Notes: a model not told the origin generated them from the letters alone. 64,000 bases of DNA from Streptoverticillium olivoreticuli subsp. olivoreticuli (GCF_003391135.1 NZ_CP031455.1:4123001-4187000), one strand, 5' to 3'; counted from the stretch's first letter, positions 34,210 to 42,344 are shown. Numbers and translations are program-made.

Positions 34210-34533
34210 ATGACGAAGCGAGCCATGTTCCCCGCCCACCAGAGCCTGCCCAGCCCGCACGACCGCGACGGCGCCGGGACGGCGGCCCTGGTCCTCAGCC
34301 TGACGTCCCTCCTGCTCACGTGCACGGTCTGGGGAATCTTCCTCTCCGTCCCGGTCGGCATCGCCGCGATCATCTGCGGTGCGGTCGGCGTCGGCAGGGC
34401 GAAGCGCGGCGAGGCGAGCAACGGCCGCATGGCGCGTGTCGGTCTTGTTCTCGGCGCCGTGATCACGATCCCGACACTCGGCTTCCTGGTGTGGCTGATC
34501 AAGGGACTGCACGACGCCTATCCGACGTCCTGA
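34210..34533 (+). CDS. DUF4190-type small membrane protein
   Basis: A 107-residue membrane protein. After a ~20-residue polar N-terminus it has two membrane segments separated by a loop with GVGRAKRGEASNGRMARVG, the typical DUF4190 pattern (AIICGAVGVGRAKRGEASN). The ATG at 34210 gives the family-like start (MTKRAMFPAHQSLPSPHDRDG). These proteins are abundant in actinobacteria, often next to Pro-rich membrane proteins, and have no assigned function. It is the first gene downstream of the tRNA-Cys. Confidence 0.82.
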   Translation: MTKRAMFPAHQSLPSPHDRDGAGTAALVLSLTSLLLTCTVWGIFLSVPVGIAAIICGAVGVGRAKRGEASNGRMARVGLVLGAVITIPTLGFLVWLIKGLHDAYPTS

Positions 34534-34764
34534 CTACGGCGAGGGCGGAGCGTCGTAGCCCACCGTATTGGTGGCCAGCTCCTCCGCCGTGATCTCTGTG
34601 GCCCAGCCCTCGGGCGGCTCCTGATAGGGGCTGCACGCACCGCAGTTGGGACAGGTCCACCGACCATGGATGCCCTGCACGACCGATCCGCACCCGCTGC
34701 ACGTGTCGGTCGTGTGATACGGCTCGCCGGGCAGCGCGTGGGGGCGCCATGACTGCTCATCCAT
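34534..34764 (-). CDS. Small zinc-ribbon protein
   Basis: A 76-residue protein with a four-cysteine zinc ribbon: CSGC and CPNC separated by 14 residues (SVVQGIHGRWT plus flanks), followed by CSPY. The C-terminus is acidic (GWATEITAEELATNTVGYDA). The ATG is at 34764. Last gene of a probable three-gene minus-strand operon (35177 to 34534). It may bind nucleic acid or a protein partner. No function known. Confidence 0.75.
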   Translation of the reverse strand: MDEQSWRPHALPGEPYHTTDTCSGCGSVVQGIHGRWTCPNCGACSPYQEPPEGWATEITAEELATNTVGYDAPPSP

Positions 34765-34788
34765 GGCGACAAGCGTCCCACGCGTCCA

Positions 34789-34962
34789 CTACGTGATGTG
34801 TGCCGCATCGAAGTGCGCGACGATCTCCCGCCGGGCGGCCGCGCCTCCGTCGGCGTCGCCGTGCCGCCACGCGGACTTGAGGGCCGCGAACCACTCGACA
34901 CATCGGGGGCAAGAGGGTTCGGCCTTAAGGGGTGTTGCGGGCGGCCCGCCCGCCGGAGGCAT
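34789..34962 (-). CDS. Small CxxC/HxxxH protein (57 aa)
   Basis: Found by eye: ATG at 34962, TAG at 34789-34791. The sequence starts MPPAGGPPATPLKAEP and continues with SCPRCVEWFAALKSAWRHGD and ends REIVAHFDAAHIT. A CxxC pair and a C-terminal HxxxxH could bind one zinc, although no classical family is met. It lies between two similarly small genes on the same strand (11 nt after the upstream gene, 24 nt before the zinc-ribbon gene). Short proteins of this kind accompany HTH/DUF397 loci in Streptomyces, from memory. Function unknown. Confidence 0.65.
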   Translation of the reverse strand: MPPAGGPPATPLKAEPSCPRCVEWFAALKSAWRHGDADGGAAARREIVAHFDAAHIT

Positions 34963-34973
34963 GAGCGGTGGAA

Positions 34974-35177
34974 TCAGTACGACGCGCTCTCCCCACGAAA
35001 CTGCTTCAACTCATCGGCGCGAGCGAGCCGCAACGCGTCCGCGCGAGCGAGCCATTCCCCTCCCCCGCCGGGCGGGCGAAGCCGTACGGCGGGGCCGTCA
35101 CCAGCCACGAGTTCACCGACCCTTCCGCTGTCGGTGTCGACTACGTGCGCGCCGGAGCGGTACGTCATCTCCTTCAT
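34974..35177 (-). CDS. Small conserved actinobacterial protein
   Basis: A 67-residue protein starting MKEMTYRSGAHVVDTDSGRVG, then GPAVRLRPPGGGGEWLARAD. The pattern of a GA-x-V-V-D-T-x-S-G-R-V-G start plus a V-x-LRPPGGG-EW core is common to a family of small Streptomyces proteins next to XRE regulators. It looks like a small SH3-like barrel. GGAGG lies 10 nt before the ATG at 35177. It heads the three-gene operon. No XRE gene is adjacent, so the locus may be a remnant. Function unknown. Confidence 0.7.
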   Translation of the reverse strand: MKEMTYRSGAHVVDTDSGRVGELVAGDGPAVRLRPPGGGGEWLARADALRLARADELKQFRGESASY

Positions 35178-35534
35178 CGCGTTCGAACCTCCGGGTGTCC
35201 TGCTTGTCGCGGTCGGGGAGATCACCCAACGAGGCGCGACCACCACGGACACCGCGCTCGCCCCCAATCTGGTGACTCGCTCCTCCTGGGGCACCGAACC
35301 TTGATCCTGGGGGTCACGGCGGCCACAGGCGGACTGGCCGGGGCGATCCTCAGTACGGCAAACGGTGCCGAAGTGCTCTAGATTCTGGTGCAGTTGGGAA
35401 TCGGTCCCCTGGGGCTGGCTCTGGCAGTTGGCTCTGTCCTCGCGTACGCAAGGAGACAGGCCTGAGTACGGCTACTCACACGGATGAGCAGCTGATCCCT
35501 GCTGTCGCGAGGACGCATCGGATGGAATCTCCAT
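35178..35534. other. Gene-poor region with decayed membrane-protein fragment
   Basis: 357 bp. Contains the upstream region of the minus-strand operon and the fragment listed at 35301-35465. No other gene seen. Confidence 0.5.
35301..35465 (+). pseudogene. Fragment of a small two-helix membrane protein with in-frame TAG
   Basis: From TTG at 35301 one frame encodes LILGVTAATGGLAGAILS, meets TAG at 35379-35381, and continues in the same frame with GPLGLALAVGSVLAYARRQA to a stop at 35463-35465. The two halves together look like a two-segment membrane protein interrupted by a nonsense codon. It could also be two chance ORFs. Confidence 0.35.
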
Positions 35535-36140
35535 ATGGAGACAACTCAGCCGGCAGCAGAGCCCGCCGCGAGCAAGGGAGCGAGCCGCCGTGTCATCGTG
35601 CGCCGCTGGGCCATCGGCCTGGTTTCGCTCGCCTTGATCGGATGGGGCGCCGTTTCTGTCCACGATTTTTACCAGGGCATGGCGGGCGGCCCCATACACA
35701 CCGCTGACGAGTACCTCAAGCGCGACGTCCGGACGCGACAAGCCGGCAAGCGTGAGGTGGGCCAACTACGCTCCGGGGTAGGGGATCCCGAATCTTTCAG
35801 CGCGATTCTCAGCACCTCGTGCGTGGATGAGATCGGCTTCGACGGCAATGGCGTCACTCGCAATCGTCCCACCTACGAGTGGTCTCTCTCGTTCTCCGGC
35901 CGGGCCGCCTACCTGACACAGTTGAAGGAACTTCGAGCCGTCTGGAAGGACCGCGGCTGGAAGGTACGCGATACGACAGCCCAGGACTTCGGCCCCAACG
36001 AGGGCCTGTCCGGTATCAAGACCACCGACCCGGACGGCATCGCCATCACCCTCGCCCCTGACCCGTACTCCGTTGGCATGAGACTCACGACCGACGGCGG
36101 CTGCATTCGCCATCGTTCCGTACCGGAGCACCGCTCCTGA
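35535..36140 (+). CDS. Membrane-anchored protein, diverged relative of the lipoprotein at 36365
   Basis: A 201-residue protein: disordered N-terminus (1-22), one membrane helix (about 23-45: RRWAIGLVSLALIGWGAVSV), then an extracytoplasmic domain. Its C-terminal part has the pattern Y-E-W-S, L-KELRAVWKDRGWKV, then DPDGIAITLAP. The lipoprotein at 36365-36961 has the same order (HDWSVWKLS; FQRLRDGLPRNGWRV; KDGVSLSAEL). It looks like a distant paralogue. It lies opposite to the type VII-like operon. Function unknown; an orphan immunity or accessory role is speculation. Confidence 0.7.
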   Translation: METTQPAAEPAASKGASRRVIVRRWAIGLVSLALIGWGAVSVHDFYQGMAGGPIHTADEYLKRDVRTRQAGKREVGQLRSGVGDPESFSAILSTSCVDEIGFDGNGVTRNRPTYEWSLSFSGRAAYLTQLKELRAVWKDRGWKVRDTTAQDFGPNEGLSGIKTTDPDGIAITLAPDPYSVGMRLTTDGGCIRHRSVPEHRS

Positions 36141-36364
36141 ACGGATAGCACGAGCCCGCCCTCTGGGGCCTGACCACGGGAAGAGACAGCATCCTGCGGG
36201 TCCAGGCCCGCAAGTCCGCAACGATCGCACAGAAACTCGGCGGCGCAGCAGCGTCGTCGGCCCCGCGCCTCGCCGGAGCCATTAACCTGCCGCACCCTGA
36301 TGCCAATACGGTCAAGCTCACGGCGAGCCACACGAATGGGAGGCGCTTGGCTCTCGCTGCCCGC
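36141..36364. other. Intergenic segment with possible coding remnant
   Basis: 224 bp. On the plus strand one frame (about 36180-36412) is open and reads like coding sequence (RVQARKSATIAQKLGGAA; LPHPDANTVKLTASHTNG), but it has no start codon and runs into the lipoprotein gene on the other strand. It may be the end of a degraded gene. No family recognised. Confidence 0.3.
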
Positions 36365-36961
36365 TCAGTACTTACTGGGATCGACCCCCTGCGGCGCACG
36401 ATAAGTCGGTGACGCCACGTTGAAGTTGATCAAATCCGCCTTCGAGGCGCCCGCCGCGCTCCCTTGCCTGGTACTCCTGATCAGCAGTTCAGCGGAGAGC
36501 GAGACACCATCCTTCTCATGCACAGCCGCGATCTCGAGCTGCTGCGCCTTGGAGTTGGCCGGGCCGTAGTGGGTGACACGCCAACCATTCCTGGGAAGGC
36601 CATCGCGGAGCCGTTGAAATCCTTGGGTCAGCTCATCGGGAGAGAGCTTCCAGACCGACCAGTCGTGTTGCATGGAGTACTTTCCGTCAGCCTGGTCGTA
36701 GGAGACAGCAGCCGGCCCTCCGGACGTCACCTCGCCATGCAATTGCGTAACGTCGAGAACCCCGCTGGACAGCCGACCGATCAGTGCCTCCGCATCCTTC
36801 GGATGCACCGTCCGCACGTCCTCGGAGGAGGCGCTCACCTCACGCGGTTCTTTCTTCTCAGTCACACTTCCACATCCCGATACGCAAACAGCCGCCAGCG
36901 AAACGGTCACCGCGATGCGCCGCAGTGAATACTGCCCACTACCCTCAGCCTTCTTGGCCAT
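36365..36961 (-). CDS. Lipoprotein encoded after the DUF1023 hydrolase
   Basis: A 198-residue lipoprotein. The ATG at 36961 overlaps the DUF1023 stop (TGATG), so the two are translationally coupled. The signal peptide ends in a lipobox-like VSGC (Cys ~30). The mature domain contains HDWSVWKLSPDELTQGF, LPRNGWRVTHYG and KDGVSLSAELLIRS, a pattern shared with the protein at 35535-36140. It is the last gene of the type VII-like operon. Given coupling to a probable secreted hydrolase, a periplasm-side partner or immunity protein is a reasonable guess, unproven. Confidence 0.8.
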   Translation of the reverse strand: MAKKAEGSGQYSLRRIAVTVSLAAVCVSGCGSVTEKKEPREVSASSEDVRTVHPKDAEALIGRLSSGVLDVTQLHGEVTSGGPAAVSYDQADGKYSMQHDWSVWKLSPDELTQGFQRLRDGLPRNGWRVTHYGPANSKAQQLEIAAVHEKDGVSLSAELLIRSTRQGSAAGASKADLINFNVASPTYRAPQGVDPSKY

Positions 36962-38709
36962 CACTTGAGCTTCACCTCGCCATACTGACCCACGATGACC
37001 CTTCCCTGGTTCTTGATGCTCAGACTGGGCTTGTCCGGCTTCCCGTCCTCACCTTCGGTATATTCCCAGTAACCGCTATGCCCTTCGGTGTCCGTAGCCA
37101 TCTGCTGGGCACCAAATTTTGCATCATTCGGAATGACGAAGTCCGTCCCTTCCCAGTGCCCGTGGACGTACTTCCCAAAGTCACCCACATCATCATCTCC
37201 ATTTTCTGCATGCTCGTTCCATACATGCCCCTTGGGAACGTCCATGTCGGCGGCGCGACCGACTTGGACTCCGGGACTTCCCGCGAATACGACATCATCC
37301 GCCGACAGATACCCTTGCCGCGCCGCCGATCCGGTGACCGTCGTACCGTAGCTGTGCGCCACAACGGTCATATGCTCATTTACGTCCGATGCGTGAGAAG
37401 CGCGCAATCCGGAAACAAACTGGTTGACCGACCCCGCAGCATTATCCGCATAGCTGCTGTGCGAAGCATCCTGTTTCACACGCTGCGGCGCTTCGTAGCC
37501 GTACCAGGAAATGGTCGATATCTTCTGGTCGGGCGCAAGAGCGGCACTGGTTCGCCAGAGCTTGTCGGAACGCCCGAGACCGTCCTCTATTTTTTCGAGG
37601 CGAGATCCGGTTCCCGGAACATAGACGGCCGTGTGCTGGGCATAGTCAGGATTCCCATTGGCAACGACTGCATGGCCGCGTCCATTCGTATCAAAACTCA
37701 AGAGATACGGCTCCGGGAGCCCCTTCTTGGTCGTGTTGACCAAACGCTCCTGAAGAGCCTCGATCCCGTCTTTGATCCCTTCGACGCGCTCTTTCTCTCT
37801 CTTCCATTCCTTCCATTCATCCCTGACTCGCCACTCACCCCGTGTCCTGCGTTCATATTGCTTGGGCTCATGCGTCTCGAGGTAGCGAAAGCGCTGCTCA
37901 ATGTCCGCCTGGTCCTGCGTGATGACCAAGCGGTTTGCCTGATCACGGACAGTGGCGGGGAGGCCGTCAAGAGCCCCCACGCTGGCCGGGAAGAGAGCAA
38001 CGTATTCATCTCTTTCCGCCTGAGTGCGCCTCGCCCACCACTCGGCGTTCTCCTTGGGCGACTTGCCCTTGGGGATCTTGTCCTCTGAGAAGTGCTTGCC
38101 CGCCGCGGCGCGGACATCCTTGATGTCGCGGGCCACGTCGGCCCAATCGGTCTGATCCAGCTTGCCGTTGGTGTTGAGCTTGCTCAGCGCCTTGGCGTAG
38201 CGGCCGTCTATCTCCGCCGCGTCTTGGACCGCCGCCGCGATGCGATCGGCGATCTCCTGCGCCTTGGCCTGGTTGGGGTCCGGCTTCCCGATCAACGGAA
38301 CGTTCCCGGAGCGTGCCGGCTGTTGGACGAACGGGACCTTTGTCGCCTCTGTCGTCGGGTACTTGACCGAGCCGTCCGGATTGACCGTGAACTTCAGGTC
38401 CGCCGCGTCTTTGAGCGCCTGCTTCAGCTTGTTCTGCGGGCCCTCCAGCTCTTCGGCCAGACCGCTCAGCGCTGTGCGGATGAGGCCGCACTCGGCGTGG
38501 ATGTACTGGTAGTTCTTGCTCAGCCGGGTGAGGTTCTGGAGGGCACTAGTCGCGGCATCGCCCTTCTGCGTGCCGCGCAGCGTGGCCAGCATTTCACCTT
38601 CCACCCGGCCCATCGCCGTGCTGGCGCGGTTGCTCACCCTGGACCAAGCGTCCGCCGCCTTGGTGAACTTGGATCTGTCCAACTTGGTCAGTTCGTCGAT
38701 CGTGACCAT
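36961..38709 (-). CDS. DUF1023 alpha/beta hydrolase with WXG-like helical N-terminus
   Basis: A 582-residue protein. Residues ~1-300 are helical, charged and coiled-coil-like (AADAWSRVSNRASTAMGRVE; EWKEWKREKERVEGIKDGIE), resembling WXG/LXG-type secretion domains. The C-terminal DUF1023 domain (~330-560) is an alpha/beta hydrolase: nucleophile Ser in TVVAHSYGTTVTG (~455), likely acid region DVVFAGSPGVQV, and His in TEGHSGYW. Coding GC is visibly lower than in neighbours. No signal peptide is present, so export would need the type VII-like pathway. Likely a lipase/esterase acting outside the cell; substrate unknown. Confidence 0.85.
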   Translation of the reverse strand: MVTIDELTKLDRSKFTKAADAWSRVSNRASTAMGRVEGEMLATLRGTQKGDAATSALQNLTRLSKNYQYIHAECGLIRTALSGLAEELEGPQNKLKQALKDAADLKFTVNPDGSVKYPTTEATKVPFVQQPARSGNVPLIGKPDPNQAKAQEIADRIAAAVQDAAEIDGRYAKALSKLNTNGKLDQTDWADVARDIKDVRAAAGKHFSEDKIPKGKSPKENAEWWARRTQAERDEYVALFPASVGALDGLPATVRDQANRLVITQDQADIEQRFRYLETHEPKQYERRTRGEWRVRDEWKEWKREKERVEGIKDGIEALQERLVNTTKKGLPEPYLLSFDTNGRGHAVVANGNPDYAQHTAVYVPGTGSRLEKIEDGLGRSDKLWRTSAALAPDQKISTISWYGYEAPQRVKQDASHSSYADNAAGSVNQFVSGLRASHASDVNEHMTVVAHSYGTTVTGSAARQGYLSADDVVFAGSPGVQVGRAADMDVPKGHVWNEHAENGDDDVGDFGKYVHGHWEGTDFVIPNDAKFGAQQMATDTEGHSGYWEYTEGEDGKPDKPSLSIKNQGRVIVGQYGEVKLK

Positions 38710-38715
38710 GGGGGA

Positions 38716-39096
38716 TCAGTGCCCCTGCTTCGGCTGGCTGTAGGCGTCGATCTTCGACTTGGTCGCGTCGAACAACTCCTGCACCTTGACGTCGTTCTCG
38801 CCGAACTTCGTCCCCACCGTCTTCAAAGTGCCGTCAAGCCCGTGGCACTCATCGCGCACGGCGCCGAGCCTGTCGCCCCAGCCACCGAGTATTCCGCTCA
38901 GTGCCGACGCGCTCGCGAAGCCCGTCGTTCCCGATTTGATGCCGTCGTGGGCGTGCTCGAGGTCCGTGAGAGCGGACTTCATGTCCTCGTGCAGCTCGCC
39001 CGCGACGCCTCCGGCGGTGGTCCAGGGCTTTTGGCTCGCCTTGTGCGTGCCGCTGTCTCCTCCGGCGGAGGCCAGGCGTATTCGGGCATCGGACAT
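38716..39096 (-). CDS. WXG100-like small helical protein
   Basis: A 126-residue, mostly alpha-helical protein without signal peptide. It has a helix-turn-helix hairpin pattern around LSGILGGWGDRLGAVRDECH, where the GGWGDRL segment resembles the W-x-G bend of ESX substrates and their DUF relatives. It is encoded 6 bp before the DUF1023 gene, so the two may act as a secreted pair, as EsxA/EsxB partners do. The ATG is at 39096. The assignment rests on length, helicity and context, since the strict WXG100 consensus is not perfect. Confidence 0.72.
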   Translation of the reverse strand: MSDARIRLASAGGDSGTHKASQKPWTTAGGVAGELHEDMKSALTDLEHAHDGIKSGTTGFASASALSGILGGWGDRLGAVRDECHGLDGTLKTVGTKFGENDVKVQELFDATKSKIDAYSQPKQGH

Positions 39097-39144
39097 CGTG
39101 AGGGCTCCCCCTGTGGGACGGGCAAGGTGAAAGTGATGGGTTGT

Positions 39145-40317
39145 TCAGATTCCGCGGCGGCGGGCGATCAGAATCGGGACGGTGATGACTGCGCCGAGCA
39201 CGACGGCGGCGCCGATTCCCCAGGCGATCCAGGTGAGGTTCGGACCGTCGTCGCCCTTGGGGGCGGCGGCCTGCTTCTGTACCTTTCCGGCGGCGGACTT
39301 CGATTCCGGTCCCGGAAGCGGGCTCACGTCGGCCGGGCCGGGGTCGCCCGGGTCCTTGAGGGCGATGCGGGGGCGGACTGCCCCGTAGCCGATCAAGTCC
39401 GTGCGCTTTTGGCCGCTTTCGGGCCCGCCGGCGGTGTTGATCAGGACGCGGGTGATCTGGTTGGCGGTCCAGGTGGGGTGGACGGACCAGATGAGGGCGG
39501 CGGAGGCGGAGGCGATGGCGGTGGCGTCGCTGGTGCCGTGGCCCTTGCACAGCTGAGTGCCGCCTGCGCATGCGGACACCATCTCGTCGCCGGGGGCGGC
39601 GAGGGTCACTTGCGGCCCGTGCTCCGACTCCTTCGTCGAAGTGCCATCTCGGCCGATGGCTGCCACTCCGATGACTCCTGGCGTGGCTGCCGGGTACTGA
39701 ACGGGGTTACCTTTCTCGCCACTGTTGCCCACGGCTGCGAAGATCAGCTTCCCTCGTTGCAAGGCGTACCGGACAGCCTCCGAAATCTGCGGACTGTCGT
39801 TCTGCTGGCTCATGGAGATATTGAGGATCTTCGCTTCACTGTCGGCCGCATAACGAATGGCCGCGCTCACAGACGCTGAAAAGTCTCGGGAATCCTCTGC
39901 TTCATTCCTTGCCTGGGTGCCATCGGTCACGCGCAGTGGCAGGATCTTGGTGCCCGGCGCAAGGCCGAACGAGCCACTTCCGTTTGCTCGTTTGCCCGTC
40001 CCCGCGATCAGCGCAGCCATTGCTGTCCCGTGGTCGTACGCATCCCTGTGCGCTCCGCCTGCCTGCCCCGAGAAGTCCTTGCCCTCGAGCACCTGGCCTT
40101 GAAGATCCGGCAGCGAGTCGTCCACCCCGGTATCAATCACCGCAACCGTGACGCCCTCACCGGTGCTCACTTTCCACATCTCGTCGGCGTGCATTGCGTC
40201 GAGATGCCACTGCTGCGAACGGACGGTCTCTGCTTGTGCTGGCGTGGCGGCCACTCCCGCAGTCAGCAACATCGCGAGTGCCCAGCCGGTTCCCAGCCGT
40301 TTCTTCCTGGCCCACAT
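39145..40317 (-). CDS. Type VII secretion-associated mycosin (S8 subtilisin-like protease)
   Basis: A 390-residue membrane-anchored serine protease. ATG at 40317 is preferred (AAGAGGA site with 6-nt spacing); ATG at 40323 is possible. Signal peptide (ARKKRLGTGWALAMLLTAG, cleavage near AQAE at 30). Catalytic Asp62 (AVIDTGVDD), His96 (YDHGTAMAALIAG), oxyanion Asn198 (AVGNSG) and Ser263 (GHGTSDATA). A Pro-rich linker and one C-terminal membrane helix (~358-383, then RRRGI) give the mycosin topology. Mycosins support type VII secretion. No EccB, EccC, EccD or EccE gene is in the window, so the secretion core must be elsewhere. Confidence 0.92.
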   Translation of the reverse strand: MWARKKRLGTGWALAMLLTAGVAATPAQAETVRSQQWHLDAMHADEMWKVSTGEGVTVAVIDTGVDDSLPDLQGQVLEGKDFSGQAGGAHRDAYDHGTAMAALIAGTGKRANGSGSFGLAPGTKILPLRVTDGTQARNEAEDSRDFSASVSAAIRYAADSEAKILNISMSQQNDSPQISEAVRYALQRGKLIFAAVGNSGEKGNPVQYPAATPGVIGVAAIGRDGTSTKESEHGPQVTLAAPGDEMVSACAGGTQLCKGHGTSDATAIASASAALIWSVHPTWTANQITRVLINTAGGPESGQKRTDLIGYGAVRPRIALKDPGDPGPADVSPLPGPESKSAAGKVQKQAAAPKGDDGPNLTWIAWGIGAAVVLGAVITVPILIARRRGI

Positions 40318-40348
40318 ACACATTCCTCTTGAAGGAGACCGCATGCGG

Positions 40349-41833
40349 TCACTCGATGACCGGCGGAACCACACGTCGATGGCCCTGGGACCACGTCTCC
40401 TCGTCCTCGACGAGGTAGTCAGGTCGCTGTCCGCGACGCCCGCGTTGGGATGCCGAACCAGGAACGCCGGACACAGGAACCGGGCCGCCACGCGCGGCTC
40501 CGGCGGATGCGGCACCGGCTGAAGTCGCCTGGCTGCCCCGCGGCAAACCGGTCCCCCCAGGCGTGAACGGTCGACCGATAGACCCCCCGGAACTGCTTCC
40601 GGGACCACCGACCGGGCGCCCCCCGACGACACCCGGCTCCCCACCGACGACCGTCCTCCGCGGGATCTGACCAGTGGGACGTTCCGGACCAAGCGGCAAA
40701 GGGCTGCCACCGACAACACCCGGGCCCCCAGCACGCGGTACGGCTGGGGCAGGGAACACACCCGTCTGGCTCTGTCGTCCTGGACCGGACGGACGTACCG
40801 ACGGACGGACGACTCCGATGGTCGGTCCCGTGGTCCCGAGACCAGGTTGAACCAATGGAGGTACGGGCAGGTGCGGTTGGCGGACCACGCCATCTGCGTT
40901 TACCCCGGGCGACCATCCGCCCGGCGCGCCCGAAGGCAGCACACTGGGGGCCGTCGGCAACGGAGTAACACTATCGATCTCCGTACCGACAGGGCGCTGA
41001 AGGTGGGACGCTGCGTGCCCGATCCCACTGGCGCCCTCCCTCGACGACGCGGCTACGTAGCCGCTTTCTCGGGCGTTCGGCACGACAGCTCCATCCGCGG
41101 CACCGTGACTGGCGGAGCCCTGAGCACCTCTGGAAGACGGCTGCGGCAGGTACTCGAAACTACTGTTCGGGTCGATCGGCGGCGGCATCACTGCACCCGG
41201 CGCCGGCGGAAACTGCGGCCTCTCCGCCCTCATCAACTGCACGCCCGACGCGTTATAAGACTCCGACAACTTCTTCAGCAACTCCGCCGCATGCATGTGG
41301 TCGTCATGCAACCGCTTCTGCGCCTCATAAGCCTGGCGCTGCGAAGGCGCCGACCCGACAGCCGGCATGTCGACCAGAGGCTCCTGGATTACCCGCATAT
41401 TCGGCGGTTGGGCGTTCAAATACGCATCCACCGTCGCCTTCGACGCCGCCGAATACTTCGGCATGTCGCGCTTCACCTGGCCAAGAGTGACCGCGGCATG
41501 GTTCATCCACGTGCCCGCGTTCTCCGCGTAATGGCCCAGTCGCAGCGTCGCGTTGGACATCCGGGAGCCCCAGCCGCGGAATGCCTCGCCGCCCTCGCCC
41601 TGCCAGTGGACGCGGTCCATGTGTTTCTTGAGGTCGTCGCCGAGTTCCTTGATGGCGGTGGAGGCCGCCGTCAGGTGGTGGGCGAGGTCGGTGACCTTCT
41701 GGGCGTCGGCGGGTTCGACCATCGCCTGGAGTTGTTCGTGGGGGATCGACGTGAAGTCGTAGGCGGCGAAGGGGGACGGGAACTGGCGGCGCGGGTCGGC
41801 GGGGTTGGCCAAGGGGGAATCGGGCACGGTCAC
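40349..41833 (-). CDS. PPE-like/WXG-type helical protein with Pro-Gly-rich tail
   Basis: A 494-residue protein. The GTG start at 41833 overlaps the upstream gene's stop (GTGA). Residues ~1-200 are helical and carry W-x-G-like bends (RVHWQGEGGEAFRGWGSRM; YAENAGTWMNHAAVTLGQ), as in PPE/WXG domains. Residues ~210-480 are a disordered Pro/Gly/Ser/Val tail with repeats such as GVVRPSVRPSGPG and VVGGEPGVVGGRPVGG. The C-terminus is charged and includes a YLVEDEETW motif. It is a likely type VII-exported cell-surface protein. No enzymatic domain is visible. Confidence 0.82.
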   Translation of the reverse strand: MTVPDSPLANPADPRRQFPSPFAAYDFTSIPHEQLQAMVEPADAQKVTDLAHHLTAASTAIKELGDDLKKHMDRVHWQGEGGEAFRGWGSRMSNATLRLGHYAENAGTWMNHAAVTLGQVKRDMPKYSAASKATVDAYLNAQPPNMRVIQEPLVDMPAVGSAPSQRQAYEAQKRLHDDHMHAAELLKKLSESYNASGVQLMRAERPQFPPAPGAVMPPPIDPNSSFEYLPQPSSRGAQGSASHGAADGAVVPNARESGYVAASSREGASGIGHAASHLQRPVGTEIDSVTPLPTAPSVLPSGAPGGWSPGVNADGVVRQPHLPVPPLVQPGLGTTGPTIGVVRPSVRPSGPGRQSQTGVFPAPAVPRAGGPGVVGGSPLPLGPERPTGQIPRRTVVGGEPGVVGGRPVGGPGSSSGGSIGRPFTPGGTGLPRGSQATSAGAASAGAARGGPVPVSGVPGSASQRGRRGQRPDYLVEDEETWSQGHRRVVPPVIE

Positions 41834-42246
41834 AGCCTTCCCTTGCCGTCGCCGGTCGCCGAGTGCGGCGCGTACGGATCCGCGCCGGGGTCGTACTGCT
41901 GCTTGACGCGGTTCTGGATCTCCCACATGCGGGCGCGCTGGTCCTCGTCCGTATTGGCGTAGGAGACGCCGGAACCGTGCACGGCCAGGCTCAGGAACTC
42001 GATCTGGTCGGCGAGCAGTTTGGAGAGAGTCTCCAGCTGCTGGTGCACGTCGTTGAAGGCGCCGTAGAGCGCGTGGGCGGCGTTGAAGCCCGTGCCCAGG
42101 TGGGCGCCGGTCAGGCGGGTGTCGGCGATGCGGCCCGGTGCCGCGTCGGAGTCTCCCAGGGTGGTGAGGAGTTCGTCGACGCGGCCCTTGAAGGTCCTGA
42201 GGGACGCCAGTTCGGCGACGAGGCCGCCCGAAGGATCCGTACTCAC
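41830..42246 (-). CDS. ESX-like helical protein, first gene of the type VII-like operon
   Basis: A 138-residue mostly helical protein. The start is GTG at 42246 (STDPSGGLVAELASLRTF follows). Two long helices (LVAELASLRTFKGRVDELL and AFNDVHQQLETLSKLLADQ) form the usual hairpin of ESX-type partners, and the C-terminus holds an acidic NTDEDQRARMWEIQNRVKQQ segment. Its stop overlaps the PPE-like gene's start, as in PE/PPE pairs. The protein is not a textbook WXG100 protein (no strict W-x-G), so the call rests on context, size and helicity. Confidence 0.75.
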   Translation of the reverse strand: MSTDPSGGLVAELASLRTFKGRVDELLTTLGDSDAAPGRIADTRLTGAHLGTGFNAAHALYGAFNDVHQQLETLSKLLADQIEFLSLAVHGSGVSYANTDEDQRARMWEIQNRVKQQYDPGADPYAPHSATGDGKGRL

Positions 42247-42344
42247 GCGCGTCCCACCACTGTCTTCCCCAACCACCCGACGGCACATGTAACTTCCGGC
42301 TACACATTAACGTCGGGCAGTGACACGCACATGAGTACGCCTAC

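Noticed and set aside
35472..35765. 97-codon minus-strand frame
   Set aside because: Opposite to the better-supported membrane protein at 35535-36140, with no ribosome site or family pattern.
39299..39311. A 13-bp match (TTCGATTCCGGTC) to the T arm of tRNA-Cys, considered as an attachment-site copy
   Set aside because: It is inside the mycosin coding frame, short, and lacks the rest of the tRNA end. Chance is likelier.
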